64,000 bases of DNA, taken from contig JBCFYV010011135.1 in assembly GCA_039000515.1 (NCBI GenBank), forward strand, positions 7,898,490 to 7,962,489. Direction: 5' to 3'. This DNA comes from Timema cristinae. Lineage: Eukaryota > Arthropoda > Insecta > Phasmatodea > Timematidae. The position numbers were made by a program, and so were the translations under genes. Below the pieces are notes generated by a model. That model saw nothing but the letters and a program-made list of their open reading frames with translations, was not told the DNA's origin and did no database searches. Positions within the stretch are counted from its first letter, which is position 1; each line of letters starts with the position of its first letter. Of the stretch, positions 1 through 11,107 are shown one piece after another.

Positions 1-58
1 TGTCAAAGTAGTCTCTGTGCCATGTCATATGGCTGGAAGCCCCACTATCCATGGTCCA
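1..58 (-). pseudogene. Copia-type aspartic protease fragment (window edge)
   Basis: Read on the minus strand, the first 58 bases encode a tract with the core DSGASSHMT. This is the active-site signature of the Ty1/copia aspartic protease (D-S/T-G-A-S followed by H-M/I-T). It lies just downstream of the zinc-knuckle and gag coding of the same element, in the order expected for copia Pol. The window edge cuts the element, so integrase and reverse transcriptase would lie outside. The motif is seen directly; assignment to Copia rests on family knowledge. Confidence 0.75.
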
Positions 59-197
59 AGTATTCTCGTCAGAAAAAGAAATACATACATTTGCTTCCTC
101 AACATTAAAGGCAGAAAAATTTGACTTGTTAGCTTTGGCTTTATCAGAAATTGGGTGATTTCTCTTCTCACTCCTGCAATTTACGGACAAGGTGCCT

Positions 198-689
198 TTA
201 CGTTGGCACTTGTAGCAGGTAAGTTTTTTTTCTTATGGTTTGGTTAATTTGTTTTCTTGCTTCAAAAAATTGTGGCTTATGTCCACGAGATATAGTTTCT
301 CGGTTAGCTATAGAAGCTAAAGCAGTTTCTTGCTCTTCCCCCTTAGTCAGGCTCACCTCTTCATCAATCATACGTGACGTCAAATTGTCGATGGTTTGTT
401 TGTCCTCACTCATGGAAAGCCAGACCTGTCTGAAACTCTTATATTTCAAAGGTAGACTACTCAAGATCTTGGTCATGATAGCTAGATCACTGATTGAATA
501 TCCAACCTCTTTTATTTGTCGGGCAAGAGTTTCCACTTTGGCAATGTGTTGAGCCACTGAATCGGCCGAGCTCCATTGATAATGATAGAAACGCTCATGT
601 ACTATAATTGTATTTGTTTCTGATCTGTGCTCATAAATAGAATCTAGTTTGCTTAGAATTCCATAGGACGATTTACAATTTTCAATCAA
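198..689 (-). pseudogene. Copia-type gag, C-terminal part with degenerate zinc knuckle
   Basis: A 163-codon minus-strand open frame has the composition and layout of the copia gag helical domain (UBN2/Retrotran_gag_2 type). It has a YEHRSETN-like segment, a region rich in hydrophobic and charged residues, then a basic tail. Just past the end, at about 180-225, is a CX2C...C knuckle (CYKCQRKGTLSVNC) in which the usual histidine is threonine, so zinc binding is probably lost. Continuity with the upstream gag piece requires a frame change near 725-735. This is therefore a decayed element and not a host gene. Confidence 0.7.
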
Positions 690-921
690 GGCAATCTGAC
701 TGAGCTCGATAGCTGAGGTAAGGGTAAAGCATCGCTACGGTGTCCCCTTGCTGCCATAGGTCGATTACCTTATTTGCATTTTCAGTAGGCATAGCATTCT
801 CGCCTTTTGTGATTTTGAGAATACCTTTGGCACGTAGAGCGCATGTCAACTGGAACATATACCACTGGTAGTTACTACCCTTAAATTTACTAACACTTGA
901 TATGTCGATCTTTTCCGACAT
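682..921 (-). pseudogene. Copia-type gag, N-terminal part
   Basis: This minus-strand frame starts with ATG at 921 and encodes 79 residues. They include the typical copia gag opening, a short leader followed by KFKGSNYQWYMFQL and a LRAKGILKI-type segment (substrate-recognition-like gag fold: F-x-G-x-N-Y-x-x-W). The frame breaks after about residue 66, and the homology continues in another frame in the neighbouring piece. No LTR boundary or primer-binding site could be fixed upstream (922-1430), so the element's 5' end is unresolved. Confidence 0.72.
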
Positions 922-1886
922 TGTGAATAAAGTTCAATGTTAAGATCAAGGCCTATTCTTACAGAGACGGACTATTTTAAGTAAATAAACTTACTTGCGT
1001 ACTATTACTTGAAACTTCACTTTTTCGTATAACTGATAAACATAAATGTTCCCATCAGGATGTTCACTCAAATATTGTGACACTAAACTTAATGTGCTCT
1101 TAAAACCACTTTCTTGTGATGTTAAACGCCCCAGCAGTATGGATAGCTCGATCAAAAAAATACCACGAAACTGATTAGTTTTATCTTTAAGAAACCAACA
1201 ACGCATTAGGAACTAATCCTGGGCCTACAACCTTTAAAAGCGTTTAAGTAGAATTATTGTTTGAGATAATTCTTCATTATTACAACGATTAACAAAAGAG
1301 AGATTATTTACAAAACAAGACCCACTTGATTTACAATAGTTAACAAGAGCGCAAAAATGTAGATCCTGGGTATTTAGGCACGAATTACTATATTTTGACA
1401 ATGCCGACCCCCCCTTCCACCCCCCCAATGGTACCTGATTTCAAATGGAAACGTTATATCTGAAACGTAATTCTAAACCAGATTTTTTAAAAATCGAAAA
1501 TTTGTTAAAAATAGGCTAGTTAAAAAGATGATTAAAAATATAAAAATCCAGCTTCGAGGTACATTCGGATCTCCTTCCGTCCACCTACGTTAAAAATTTC
1601 AGATCTCTGCGTGCCGTAGATTTGGCTGGGTATCACACACAAACACTTCCTTTTATTATTATAGATATTATTAATTATTATCTAATATAAGGGCTTGTAA
1701 TTTGTAGGTGAATAAATACGTGAATAATCATCCAACTCGTCATACGAAAAAAACAGGTAAGACTACTAAAATGTATATATGATCAGTTCCAGGTAATCAT
1801 CATGTGTTTTAATCTTTAAAAAATTAAACAATTACTTAACCCTTAACTCAATAAAACGAATGAAACAGTTTGTTCTCTTATTGTAG
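922..1886. other. Non-coding; probable Copia leader and a dispersed repeat
   Basis: I found no gene here. The part next to the gag start (922-1430) is the expected place for the Copia leader and 5' LTR, but no repeated terminus is visible because the other LTR is outside the window. Positions 1540-1670 (constraint-like phrases such as AGCTTCGAGGTACATTCGGATC and GTGCCGTAGATTTGGCTGGG) read like an old interspersed repeat, class not determined. Confidence 0.35.
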
Positions 1887-2106
1887 CCCTACATGTCCAA
1901 ACATGTTACCTTTCTGTGGATTTGAAGTGATAAACAATACTTATTTAACTCAAGAACTGGTAGATGTGTATTGGATGTATGGCCCTAAGGGAGAAATTCT
2001 GCCCTTCAATCAAGTTGAAGCGACTAATGCCACGCAGACATTCAGCTCTAGTGCAATATTTAACTATGCTATGCGTTATTTCAACATAATGTTAACACCA
2101 AAATAA
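1887..2106 (+). CDS. Putative terminal exon of an unidentified secreted or lumenal protein
   Basis: A splice acceptor (TTCTCTTATTGTAG, ending at 1886) is followed by 73 codons ending in TAA at 2104-2106. The amino-acid composition is protein-like: cysteines at the start (CPNMLPFC), two N-glycosylation sequons (NNT and NAT), and aromatic-rich stretches such as LVDVYWMYGPKGEILPF. A candidate poly(A) signal AATAAA lies at 2240-2245. The exon takes two bases from the previous exon. I do not recognise the family. It ends before the receptor exons begin and has its own stop and poly(A) signal, so I treat it as the 3' end of an upstream gene. It could still be a chance frame. Confidence 0.4.
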
Positions 2107-2239
2107 AATCAAGAGATTTCAACAAGGCTTGTTTCCCTTAACAGCATTTTACTAAAATTTGAAGGCTTTAAGAGTGTTGACATGAATGCAAGTATGAGTT
2201 TGTTTTTACACGATTCATAAAGACTTGGTTATTCATTTA

Positions 2240-2245
2240 AATAAA
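2240..2245 (+). promoter_or_regulatory. Candidate poly(A) signal AATAAA
   Basis: AATAAA lies 134 bases after the TAA of the putative terminal exon, a plausible 3' UTR length. In AT-rich DNA this hexamer is frequent, so it is only supporting evidence. Confidence 0.35.
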
Positions 2246-2286
2246 AACCTAAATTCTACAAATTCCCCACTTTTATCCAACCAACA

Positions 2287-2520
2287 AACCCACTTCGGTG
2301 ACCACATGGTCTAAGGCACTACTCTCGCAATAGATTGGACTGCCAATGAAGGAGAGATCAAAGTTCGATTCCAGTCATTGTACTGAGAGCATTTTTCCTA
2401 AATGGTTTCACACTCTCACTCCACTAAAATGCGTGTACACTTCATTTAAATTTAAAATTCCTCATCACTAACCCACTACGTAACTACACATAAGTACAAA
2501 CCCGACATGGTAGTAAGATT
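2287..2520 (+). repeat. SINE B, diverged copy
   Basis: It has the tRNA-like head layout (CTTCGGTGACCACATGGTCTAAGGC) and a B-box-like GTTCGATTCC. Then comes the SINE B body: TTTTTCCTAAATGGTTTCACACTC, AAATGCGTGTACACTTC and CTCATCACTAACCCA. A decayed tail follows (ACCCGACATGGTAGTAAG). Confidence 0.65.
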
Positions 2521-2560
2521 AACCCTAATATATATATATATTTATAATATATATAATATA

Positions 2561-3456
2561 TGTATATATATATACACACAACAGCAACATGCAATCTGGA
2601 GTTATTAAAAATTTGAGTTGATACATTTTATGATTCAAATATATTTGAATTATTCGTTGAAAACTAATTCCTGATTTCCAACGATTCCCCCTTTTCTAAA
2701 GCATCCGACATGTAACATAAATCCGGATTTGCTATAAATCTAAATTGGTACATTTCAGGATTAAAATCGCTTGGGTATTAATTTTTTAGCAGGCAGGAGT
2801 GGTTGCTGGCCTCAGAAGTTGGCAAGAACCTTTGTTTGTGGGGTCGGGGGTAAAATGTTACAAAGATTGTTTTTATCTTTTGGCTTTAAATTCTAAATTT
2901 AAATAATGTTATTAGTGGCATAAAATGTTTTTAATTTTCATGTTGAATACATAAAATGCCTAACTGTATGGCATAGTGTATAAAAGATTTTTTCTTAACT
3001 TGTATAAATTCGGATCAAGACCGTTAGAGCAGTCCTGAACAAACGACTGACGTAAAACTGACACTGCGCATGCGTCAACATCTGCAGATATTTTAGCATT
3101 GTATTATTTCATTTGCCGAAAGATTCCACGGCAGAAAGAGGCAGTTTAAATGTTCTAAACATTTCTTCCAAGGACATGGATTAGCCTTACTTTCTTTCCC
3201 TCCCCTTCAACCCATGTGACATTTGAATGCATTATATTAGAAACGAATTTGAGTGGTCTTCTAGTAGGTCATCGGGGCGGGAATTAAGTTCAAACAAAGA
3301 TGTTGTCCAAATATAAGAATATATCTACCTTGCGATTTAAAATTATTTTTTATTCATAAAATCCTATTTTATTTCGCTTAAAGTAGTCAATTATCTAGTG
3401 CTTTTAATGCTTACCTGGACGACCGCGCCTGCTAACAAGTGATTATCCTTGTACAG
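2561..3456. other. Intergenic or 5' receptor region, no feature seen
   Basis: AT-rich sequence. The receptor's signal-peptide exon should lie here or further upstream. I could not identify an ATG-led hydrophobic exon with a phase-1 donor to match the exon at 3457. Confidence 0.3.
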
Positions 3457-3623
3457 GTAACCAAGAGTTGTTGAAAGTCTTATCAGCTGACGGAGTTCAA
3501 GTCTGTCTCACAGATCATGTTGTGAACCGGACCAGGGATGAGCTTGAGTCTGTCTTGAGTTCCTACTCTAAAATGTGTGTCATTGTGGATTTTCGCTGTC
3601 AAGGAAGTCATTTCATTTTTAAG
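3457..3623 (+). CDS. Ir75: IR exon, amino-terminal region
   Basis: The acceptor is CTTGTACAG (ending 3456) and the donor is AAG|GTAAAT at 3624. The exon begins with two bases of a split codon and ends in phase 0. It reads NQELLKVLSADGVQV, then TDHVVNRTRDELESVLSSYS and KMCVIVDFRCQGSHFIF. An alternating helix followed by a buried beta strand (CVIVDFRC) fits the bilobed N-terminal part of IR75-type receptors, where a hydrophobic strand ending in D-L-x-C-P/Q is common. The preceding exon was not found; it must end in phase 1. Confidence 0.72.
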
Positions 3624-3889
3624 GTAAATATGGCAAGAGAAGATTGTACATGTGTACGAAGCTTTCAAATGTCAAACTCAAAAAGGTATAATCTTCTTAG
3701 CTTTGACTTATAAACCCACAACAACCTTTGCATTCTCGTAAAGGGAAAAAAAACCTTCTATACATTGTTAACAGATTTGAAATATTTCACAAAATTTGAC
3801 ATATTTCAGCGTCTAAGCATTTTTATAACAAACGCTACACGGTATTTAACACCAACCTCTAAACAAAGTACAGCTAAAGCTTAAATAAA

Positions 3890-4260
3890 AACCATTACGT
3901 CAGCCCGCAAGCGAGATATACTGACCAAGCGGCCGATGCATGCTGGCGAAGATAGTGCCAACATTATACTGCGCTATAAGCTGCTTTAGGATTGAGGTTA
4001 GCCCAGCCGGAGTGGGGAGTGGAGGCTCGTCACATGCTTGACCAATCCGAGAAGCGTAGTTGTCATAGCAACCGATACACGTTGCCAGATTTCTTGACAG
4101 CCGTTGAGTGTGCTTGCATAATAGTAACGCGCAAACTCCCACGATGTGGCAACCATGACCCCCAACCTACCCACCACGCGGATCTTAAAGCAGTTTAAAT
4201 CTCAGTATAGTGGAAGGAGGGATTAATGTGGTCATAACAACGATCCCTTTGGCCACTAGT
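3890..4260. other. GC-richer tract, no feature identified
   Basis: This stretch is less AT-rich than its surroundings and has short frames on both strands (3900-4142 minus, 3992-4198 plus). Neither resembles a known protein. It may be an old mobile element; no terminal repeats were found. Confidence 0.25.
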
Positions 4261-4551
4261 CTCAGTTTTCTAGACTGGAGCTTCTACTTATTTATTCAAG
4301 TAGCTCCTCATTTGTCCTCGTGAGTATGAGTTGACCTCGTTCCAGACCCACTGCTTCATATACAATCTTGAAGTTTCGGTAATCGAACCCAGGAGCTCTG
4401 GATTTACAAATATAACTATAACGTAATCAAATAATTTTCAGAATGGTATGTTAGACTTTATATTTACTTGAATGCAATTAATGGATAATTTAACCACTAA
4501 AGGTTGTTTTATGTTACTACAACAAGAACCTTATTTTCTACTTCAGAGTCA

Positions 4552-4745
4552 ACCTGCTTCGATGACCACAGTGTCAATGGCGTCAATTTTGTGCTATACT
4601 AGACTGCCTACGACAGGAAGATCGGGTTGGAATCCCTTTCGCGTGTACTGAGGGTGGTTTTTCCGAAATTGGTTTTCACTCTTCTTCTGATTAAATGCGT
4701 GTACACTTCCTCCAAATTCAAACTTCCTCATCCATCACTCATGAT
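4552..4745 (+). repeat. SINE B, diverged copy
   Basis: It has a head with a tRNA-like layout (TTCGATGACCACAGTGTC) and GTTGGAATCCC at the B-box place. The SINE B body follows: GTGTACTGAGGGTGGTTTTT, GTTTTCACTCTT and GTACACTTCCTCCAAATTC, then CATCCATCACTC. The 3' tail is not recognisable. Confidence 0.65.
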
Positions 4746-4869
4746 CATAATTATTATATATGTGTATAACCTGAATGGGAAATAAGACGCGATGATATAT
4801 GAAAAATAAAAACTTTGCTTTGCATGTTTCAAGCTTCGGCTTCAATTAGCACATCAGGTGTGGATGTAG

Positions 4870-5070
4870 GAGACGCGAGAAAAGGTCAGTATTTTTGCAG
4901 TTTTTATAACAAAACATTTGTTTGGTCGAAATTAGTCAAATAATTCTCCAATAAAAATATAGAATTTAATTTTCTACAACTGGTGACCTTAAAATTTGCT
5001 AAATATGTCTCAAGAATGTCCTGAAATGTAATGACAAATTTTTCTCTTTATTTAAAAAGTTAGTCATATA
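4870..5070 (+). repeat. Dispersed repeat related to the hairpin repeat at 27.7-28.0 kb
   Basis: The order of short blocks matches 27755-27960: a TTTTTGCAGTTTTTATA block, a TTGGTCGAAAT-like block, CTCAAGAATGTCCTGAAAT, and TCTCTTTATTTAAAAAG. This copy lacks the perfect right arm seen in the other copy. Confidence 0.5.
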
Positions 5071-5387
5071 ATGCTGCCATTATCATGATATATTCAACAA
5101 TTGTTGATATAAATATGTGAAGAAATGAAACTCCATGTTTGTATTGAAGCAATATTTTACTTATTTTGGTAAACATAAAATGGTTTGCTATAAAAAGTGC
5201 AAAAGCACTGGCCCTTCCTTGCTTCTCCAGCACTTCCACCTTTTACTATTTTGTAAAACAAATTGATATACTCGTACATTTTCTAATTACATGATATATT
5301 CTATTAGATCAAAACTTGTATCTTTGTTTTCCAAATTATAATATCAGTAAACTACCCCTAAAAGCTTTTATCTCCCTTTTTTGTTTA

Positions 5388-5632
5388 GTATTGTGTCCTA
5401 CTACCCGTTCGAGATACACACTTATGTATTAATTACTCTAATGTGTTAGGGAGAAGGAAGGTTGAATATAAATTAAATGAAGTGTAACAACATTTTCGTG
5501 GAGGCAGAGTAGAAAACAATTTAGGAAAAACACTTTTAATGCTACCCACCGGAATATAACCCTGAACTTCCAGTGATTGGCAGTCTAGTATATTACGAGA
5601 TTGACGCCTCAGACCATGTAGTCACAGAAATG
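5388..5632 (-). repeat. SINE B, diverged copy
   Basis: Plus-strand reading starts with the shared tail reversed (CCTACTACCCGTTCGAGATACACAC). It continues through the SINE B body (GTTAGGGAGAAGGAAGG, TTTTCGTGGAGGCAGAGTAG, AACCCTGAACTTCC) to a decayed tRNA-like head (GACGCCTCAGACCATGTAGTCAC). Confidence 0.7.
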
Positions 5633-5791
5633 GAATTTTTTTCCTTGTTGATTGTAATTTAAAACACTACTAAACTAACTCATTTTAAATAATATGGTTG
5701 GGATATTTTAAAAAATATATATTTTAAAGTTATTGCTGTCCAAAAGACTATAAAATATAGTCTAAAGACTAACACAAATATTTATCCACAG

Positions 5792-6087
5792 TTGTTGACC
5801 AAAGAGTTGTTCAACTCGTCTTACGTCTGGTTGATGATTGGCCAACAGTTGGACGACTACCTGCCCGAACTCTTGCGGAGAGATTCAGACGTGATAGTCG
5901 CTGTCGAAGATAATCGGGGGTACCAATTGAGCGAGATTTACAGTCACTCTGACCTCGAGACTCGTGTGGTACCCTGGGTACTTGGACACCCGGAAAGGGT
6001 TTGCAGGACTTAATGCCAACGGGTTATCAGTTCCACTCCCACCGAAGAGGAGATTTTCAAGGGCTGATTCTAAGAGTGGCTGCGGCA
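5792..6087 (+). CDS. Ir75: IR exon, amino-terminal region, with an apparent 1-base frameshift
   Basis: The acceptor TTTATCCACAG ends at 5791 in phase 0, matching the previous donor. The first frame encodes TKELFNSSYVWLMIG and DVIVAVEDNRGYQLSEIYS. It then runs to a stop at 6010-6012. From 5971 the family signature continues one frame away: TLGTWTPGKGLQDLMPTGYQ and RRGDFQGLILRVAA, ending at a strong donor (GTAAGT, 6088) in phase 0. The W-x-P-x-x-GL and R-R-x-D-F-x-G-L motifs are typical for IR75-like proteins at this place, so both frames are needed. One base appears to be missing around GTGTGGTACC (5964-5973). Confidence 0.75.
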
Positions 6088-6194
6088 GTAAGTTGCTCCA
6101 AATTAAAGATATTTAAACACGTTTCAATCTGGTTCATGATTAAATGAAAGTATGCAATAGCGTTTACGATGGAAAATATAATCATATTAGTAGT

Positions 6195-9060
6195 TATGTA
6201 AACAGTATAGCTCCCTCCCTCCATGTTATTGTCGTTACTAGTCTTACTAGTAGTTCTGTGAACAGTAGACCTTCCTCCATGTTACTATCGTTACTACAGT
6301 CTTACTAGTAGCTCTGTGAACAGTAGACCTCACTCCCTCCATGTTATTATCGTTACTACAGTCTTACTAGTAGTTCTGTGAACAGTAGACCTCCCTCCAT
6401 GTTACTATCGTTACTACAGTCTTACTAGTAGCTCTGTGAACAGTAGACCTCACTCCCTCCATGTTATTATTGTTAGTACAGTCTTACTAGTAGTTCTGTG
6501 AACAGTAGACCTCACTCCCTCCATGTTATTATCGTTACTACAGTCTTACTAGTATTTCTGTGAACAATAGACCTCCCTCCATGTTATTATCGTTACTAAA
6601 GTCTTACTAGTATTTCTGTGAACAGTAGTCCTCCCTCCATATTATTATCGTTACTACAGTCTTACTTGTATTTCTGTGAACAGTAGACATCTCTCCATAT
6701 TATTATCGTTACTACAGTCTTACTAGTAGTTCTGTGAACAGTAGACCTCGCTCCCTCCATGTTATTATCGTAACTACAGTCTTACTAGTAGTTCTGTGAA
6801 CAGTAGACCTCCCTCCATGTTACTATCGTTACTACAGTCTTACTAGTAGTTCTGTGAACAGTAGACCTCACTCCCTCCATGTTATTATCGTTACTACAGT
6901 CTTACTAGTAGTTCTGTGAACAGTAGACCTCCCTCCATGTTACTATCGTTACTACAGTCTTACTAGTAGCTCTGTGAACAGTAGACCTCACTCCCTTCAT
7001 GTTATTATTGTTAGTACAGTCTTACTAGTAGTTCTGTGAACAGTAGACCTCACTCCCTCCATGTTATTATCGTTACTACAGTCTTACTAGTAGCTCTGTG
7101 AACAGTAGACCTCACTCCCTCCATGTTATTGTCGTTACTAGTCTTACTAGTAGTTCTGTGAACAGTAGACCTCACTCCCTCCATGTTATTATCGTTACTA
7201 CAGTCTTACTAGTAGCTCTGTGAACAGTAGACCTCACTCCCTCCATGTTATTATCATTACTACAGTCTTACTAGTAGTTCTGTGAACAGTAGACCTCACT
7301 TCCTCCATGTTATTATCGTTACTACAGTCCTACTAGTAGCTCTTGTGAACAGTAGACCTCACTCCCTCCATGTTATTATCGTTACTACAGTCTTACTAGT
7401 AGCTCTGTGAACAGTAGACCTCACTCCCTCCATGTTATTATCGTTACTACAGTCTTACTAGTAGTTCTGTGAACAGTAGACCTCCCTCCATGTTATTATC
7501 GTTACTACAGTCTTACTAGTAGTTCTGTGAACAGTAGACCTCCCTCCCTCCATGTTATTATCATTACTACAGTCTTACTAGTAGTTGTGTGAACAGTAGA
7601 CCTCACTCCCTCCATGTTATTATCGTTACTACAGTCTTACTAGTAGTTCTGTGAACAGTAGACCTCCCTCCATGTTACTATCGTTACTACAGTCCTACTA
7701 GTAGTTCTGTGAACAGTAGACCTCGCTCCCTCCATGTTATTCTCGTTACTACAGTCTTACCAGTAGTTCTGTGAACAGTAGACCTCTCTTCATGTTATTA
7801 TTGATACTATAGTCTTACAAGTAGTTCTGTGAACAGTAAACCTCCCTCCATGTTATTATTGTTAGTACAGTCTTACTAGTAGTTCTGTGAACAGTAGACC
7901 TCGCTCCCTCCATGTCATTATCGTTACTACAGTCTTACTAGTAGTTCTGTGAACAGTAGACCTCTCTCCATGTTATTATCGTTCCCACAGTCTTTCTAGT
8001 AGTTCTGTGAACAGTAGACCTCCCTCCATGTTATTATAGTTACTACAGTCTTACTAGTAGTTCTGTGAACAGTAGACCTCCTTCCATGTTATTATCGTTA
8101 GTACAGTCTTACTAGTAGTTCTGTGAACAGTAGACCTCCCTCCATGTTATTATCGTTACTACAGTCTTACTAGTAGTTCTGTGAACAGTAGACCTCCCTC
8201 CCTCCATGTTATTATCATTACTACAGTCTTACTAGTAGTTGTGTGAACAGTAGACCTCACTCCCTCCATGTTACTATCGTTACTACAGTCTTACTAGTAG
8301 TTCTGTGAACAGTAGACCTCCCTCCATGTTATTATAGTTACTACAGTCTTACTAGTAGTTCTGTGAACAGTAGACCTCGCTCCCTCCATGTCATTATCGT
8401 TACTACAGTCTTACTAGTAGTTCTGTGAACAGTAGACCTCTCTCCATGTTATTATCGTTCCCACAGTCTTTCTAGTAGTTCTGTGAACAGTAGACCTCGC
8501 TCCCTCCATGTCATTATCGTTACTACAGTCTTACTAGTAGTTCTGTGAACAGTAGACCTCCCTCCATGTTATTATAGTTACTACAGTCTTACTAGTAGTT
8601 CTGTGAACAGTAGACCTCCCTCCATGTTATTATAGTTACTACAGTCTTACTAGTAGTTCTGTGAACAGTAGACCTCGCTCCCTCCATGTCATTATCGTTA
8701 CTACAGTCTTACTAGTAGTTCTGTGAACAGTAGACCTCTCTCCATGTTATTATCGTTCCCACAGTCTTTCTAGTAGTTCTGTGAACAGTAGACCTCCCTC
8801 CATGTTATTATAGTTACTACAGTCTTACTAGTAGTTCTGTGAACAGTAGACCTCCCTCCATGTTATTATAGTTACTACAGTCTTACTAGTAGTTCTGTGA
8901 ACAGTAGACCTCCTTCCATGTTATTATTATTATTACTACAGTCTCACTAGTAGTTCTGTGAACAGTAAACCTCCCTCCATGTTATTATCGTTAGTACAGT
9001 CTTACTAGTAGTTATGTGAACAGTAGACCTCGCTCCCTCCATGTCATTATCGTTACCACA
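6195..9060. repeat. 58/62-bp minisatellite (about 48 copies)
   Basis: The tandem unit begins TTACTAGTAGTTCTGTGAAC and ends TTATCGTTACTACAGTC. It comes as 58 bp or, with an extra 4 bases in the CTCCCTCC part, 62 bp. The two length forms mix along the array, and variants (AGCTCTGTG; CGTTCCCACAGTCTTTC; ATAGTTACTACAG) recur in blocks. This suggests duplication of multi-unit segments. The array fills half of the receptor's second identified intron. Confidence 0.95.
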
Positions 9061-9339
9061 GTTTATTGCTAAACTAACTTCATAATAAATAGTTGGAGTA
9101 ACTCACTTTTACCCTTCTAATAAAGAATAATTAATAGAATTACAATATCAACCCACTACTATAGTAGTATTATCACCTACCGTATTCTTACACTACATAA
9201 AATAAATGATAAACCTGAAATACATATGACTATTAATTAAATAAAAATAATTAATCAAACTTATAACTATAAACATAAAGTAAAACAGAAGACAAATAAT
9301 AATGTAAACTTTAGTCAAATTTAATAGTGAATTTATCCG

Positions 9340-9580
9340 CTTCGGGGGCTTCGTGAACTGAAGTATCACTCTTTTTCAATATACTAGATTGTCAATTAAT
9401 GTGAGATCGGAGTTTTAGTTCCAGTCGGTTGTACTGAGTTTTTTATTAAATGGGTTTTCACTCTCCCTCCATGAAAATTAGGATACATGTCCTTTGAATT
9501 CAACTTTTGTCATCCCTTACACATAGCTTGAATAGTATGTAAGCGCATAACTTGGACGTGTAGTAAGACGTGGTGCTTAA
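9340..9580 (+). repeat. SINE B, diverged copy
   Basis: It has the head CGCTTCGGGGGCTTCGTG, a B-box-like AGTTTTAGTTCCAGTCGG, and the body TTATTAAATGGGTTTTCACTCTC, GTCCTTTGAATTCAACTTTTG. The tail is CATAACTTGGACGTGTAGTAAGACGTGG. Confidence 0.65.
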
Positions 9581-9718
9581 AATATATTAGTGTACAGTTA
9601 GAGAAAATATCTTTGTTTAAAAGAAGAATTTGTAAGGATGTGGTGTTGATTAAATGTAATCTTCTTCTTCTGCTTCTGTGGATTTGTACTGAGAAAGGTA
9701 TCAACTTGTCCTCCATTT

Positions 9719-10110
9719 ATTCTCTCCTGAGCGTCTTCTTTCCTTCTTTTGTATATTCTTCATTTCTTGATACCTTTTAGCATCACAAACCTTTTTCCTC
9801 TTTTTCACTCCATCTTCCCCTCCACGATCCTCTTCATTAAACAATCCCTACGTAGGGTGTGGCCCAGCCAAGACGATTTTCTCTTCATTGTCATCCTCAT
9901 CAGGATCCTTTCTCCTACTACCCTCCTAAACATCTCCTCATTCCTCATTCTGACCGTCCAATTCACCTTGTCCAATCATCTCCACAAACGTTATTTCAAA
10001 ACGCTCAAATATATTTTTTCCCTCTTTTTGAAGTTCCACGACTCATATCCATACGTCATCACATTCCTTACGAAACAATTTGTAACCTATAATGTATTCT
10101 ATATATATCT
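9719..10110 (-). pseudogene. LINE reverse-transcriptase C-terminal fragment
   Basis: Reading the minus strand gives a series typical of the end of non-LTR (RTE-like) polymerase ORFs: a YESWNFKKREK-like start, then VNWTVRMRNEEMFRRVVGER, then KSSWLGHTLRREC, and an EGKMEWKRKK-type basic end. The pattern 'W-x-x-R-x-x-N-E-E...R...R...W-L-G-H-x-L-R-R' is common at this place. The plus-strand open frame over the same bases is a shadow. The fragment is 5'-truncated. Confidence 0.65.
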
Positions 10111-10124
10111 TGAACGTGTTATGG

Positions 10125-10590
10125 TACGGCACATAAATGTGGCACCACACACCCCTGGACATCACGGCCTAGGTTAGTTTCTAGGTCGGTACCTAAAAGC
10201 TCAAACCCCCACCCAGAAGGGTGAGATGATCCGGTTCAGGCCGGATACCGGGTAGGTGAGAGCTAACTCCTCCTCCCCTTCCAGTCACTCGCTAGTTGGA
10301 CCAGCACCGGGGGGCACGTGTCTTCCACCTGTCCAGGGTGGTAACCGGAACTATTTACCTTCGGTCATGGGATTACGCCCAATGCGCGTGGGAAAGTAGT
10401 TCCCCTCCAACGAGTGGAGGCGCCCATGCACTACTGTCAAGGTTAGCGCTGGAGCACTAAAACGTCTCACCGCACGAATGGTGAGGCCCAGAACCCCAAG
10501 AACCAAAACCCGGTTGACCAGAGCCCCAGGAGCCCAGCCCTGTGTACTACTTATAACGAAAGTAGTCCAGTAGAAGCATAGCAGTCCGCA
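10125..10590. repeat. GC-rich island, probable mobile-element fragment
   Basis: About 465 bases are strikingly GC-rich compared with the flanks, with many short C and G runs (CACCGGGGGGCACGTG, GGTGAGATGATCCGG). No frame with recognisable protein was found. Its sharp edges next to a LINE tail and a SINE C piece suggest a GC-rich 5' UTR of a retroelement, but this is inference. Confidence 0.35.
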
Positions 10591-10616
10591 GGGCCACCCA
10601 TAACTAAAAAATGTAT

Positions 10617-10765
10617 CTTTAGTGAAATGTGATTAACTAACGAATGGGGATTGGCTGTTGTGTCTGTCTTAGTCTTGAGCTATATGATAAGACATGAAGC
10701 TACACAAGACTAGTCAGTTGGTAGTTAAAAATACACGGCTTGAATAAATACAAGCTGGAAACAGT
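10617..10765 (+). repeat. SINE C, 5'-truncated copy
   Basis: It matches the 3' half of the full copy at 52658. Shared blocks are GTGTCTGTCTTAGTCTTGAG, ATATGATAAGACATGAAGC, TACACAAGACTAG, GGCTTGAATAAAT, and the end AAGCTGGAAACAGTGATGGATG. Confidence 0.7.
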
Positions 10766-11107
10766 GATGGATGTAAAAAATATAAATACAAGTTTATACC
10801 ACTAGCTTGTTTCAAACTGCACATGTACCCTTTAATTTATCTTATCTATATTAATATAACGAAGAGTTTGTTTGTCAAGAACGTTGCCCGATAATTTTTC
10901 CTGTCTGTTTGAAGCATAGTAAAGCGTTGCTGGGAGTAACCACGCAATACATTGCGTTTTTACCTCAGACATCACCAGATACTTCTGCTATTAATATAAT
11001 TATAAGTTATAGACCTACATAAACTTTGAGTGATAACTTTAAGAATTGGTTAGAATAAATTAACAATTGAGCGCAATGGCCAGGATGGATTTGAAGAAGT
11101 TTAATAT

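Noticed and set aside
3900..4198. Short frames on both strands in a GC-richer tract
   Set aside because: No homology, no splice context; overlap on both strands suggests chance.
9749..10177. 142-codon plus-strand frame
   Set aside because: The coding signal is on the opposite strand (reverse-transcriptase C-terminus).
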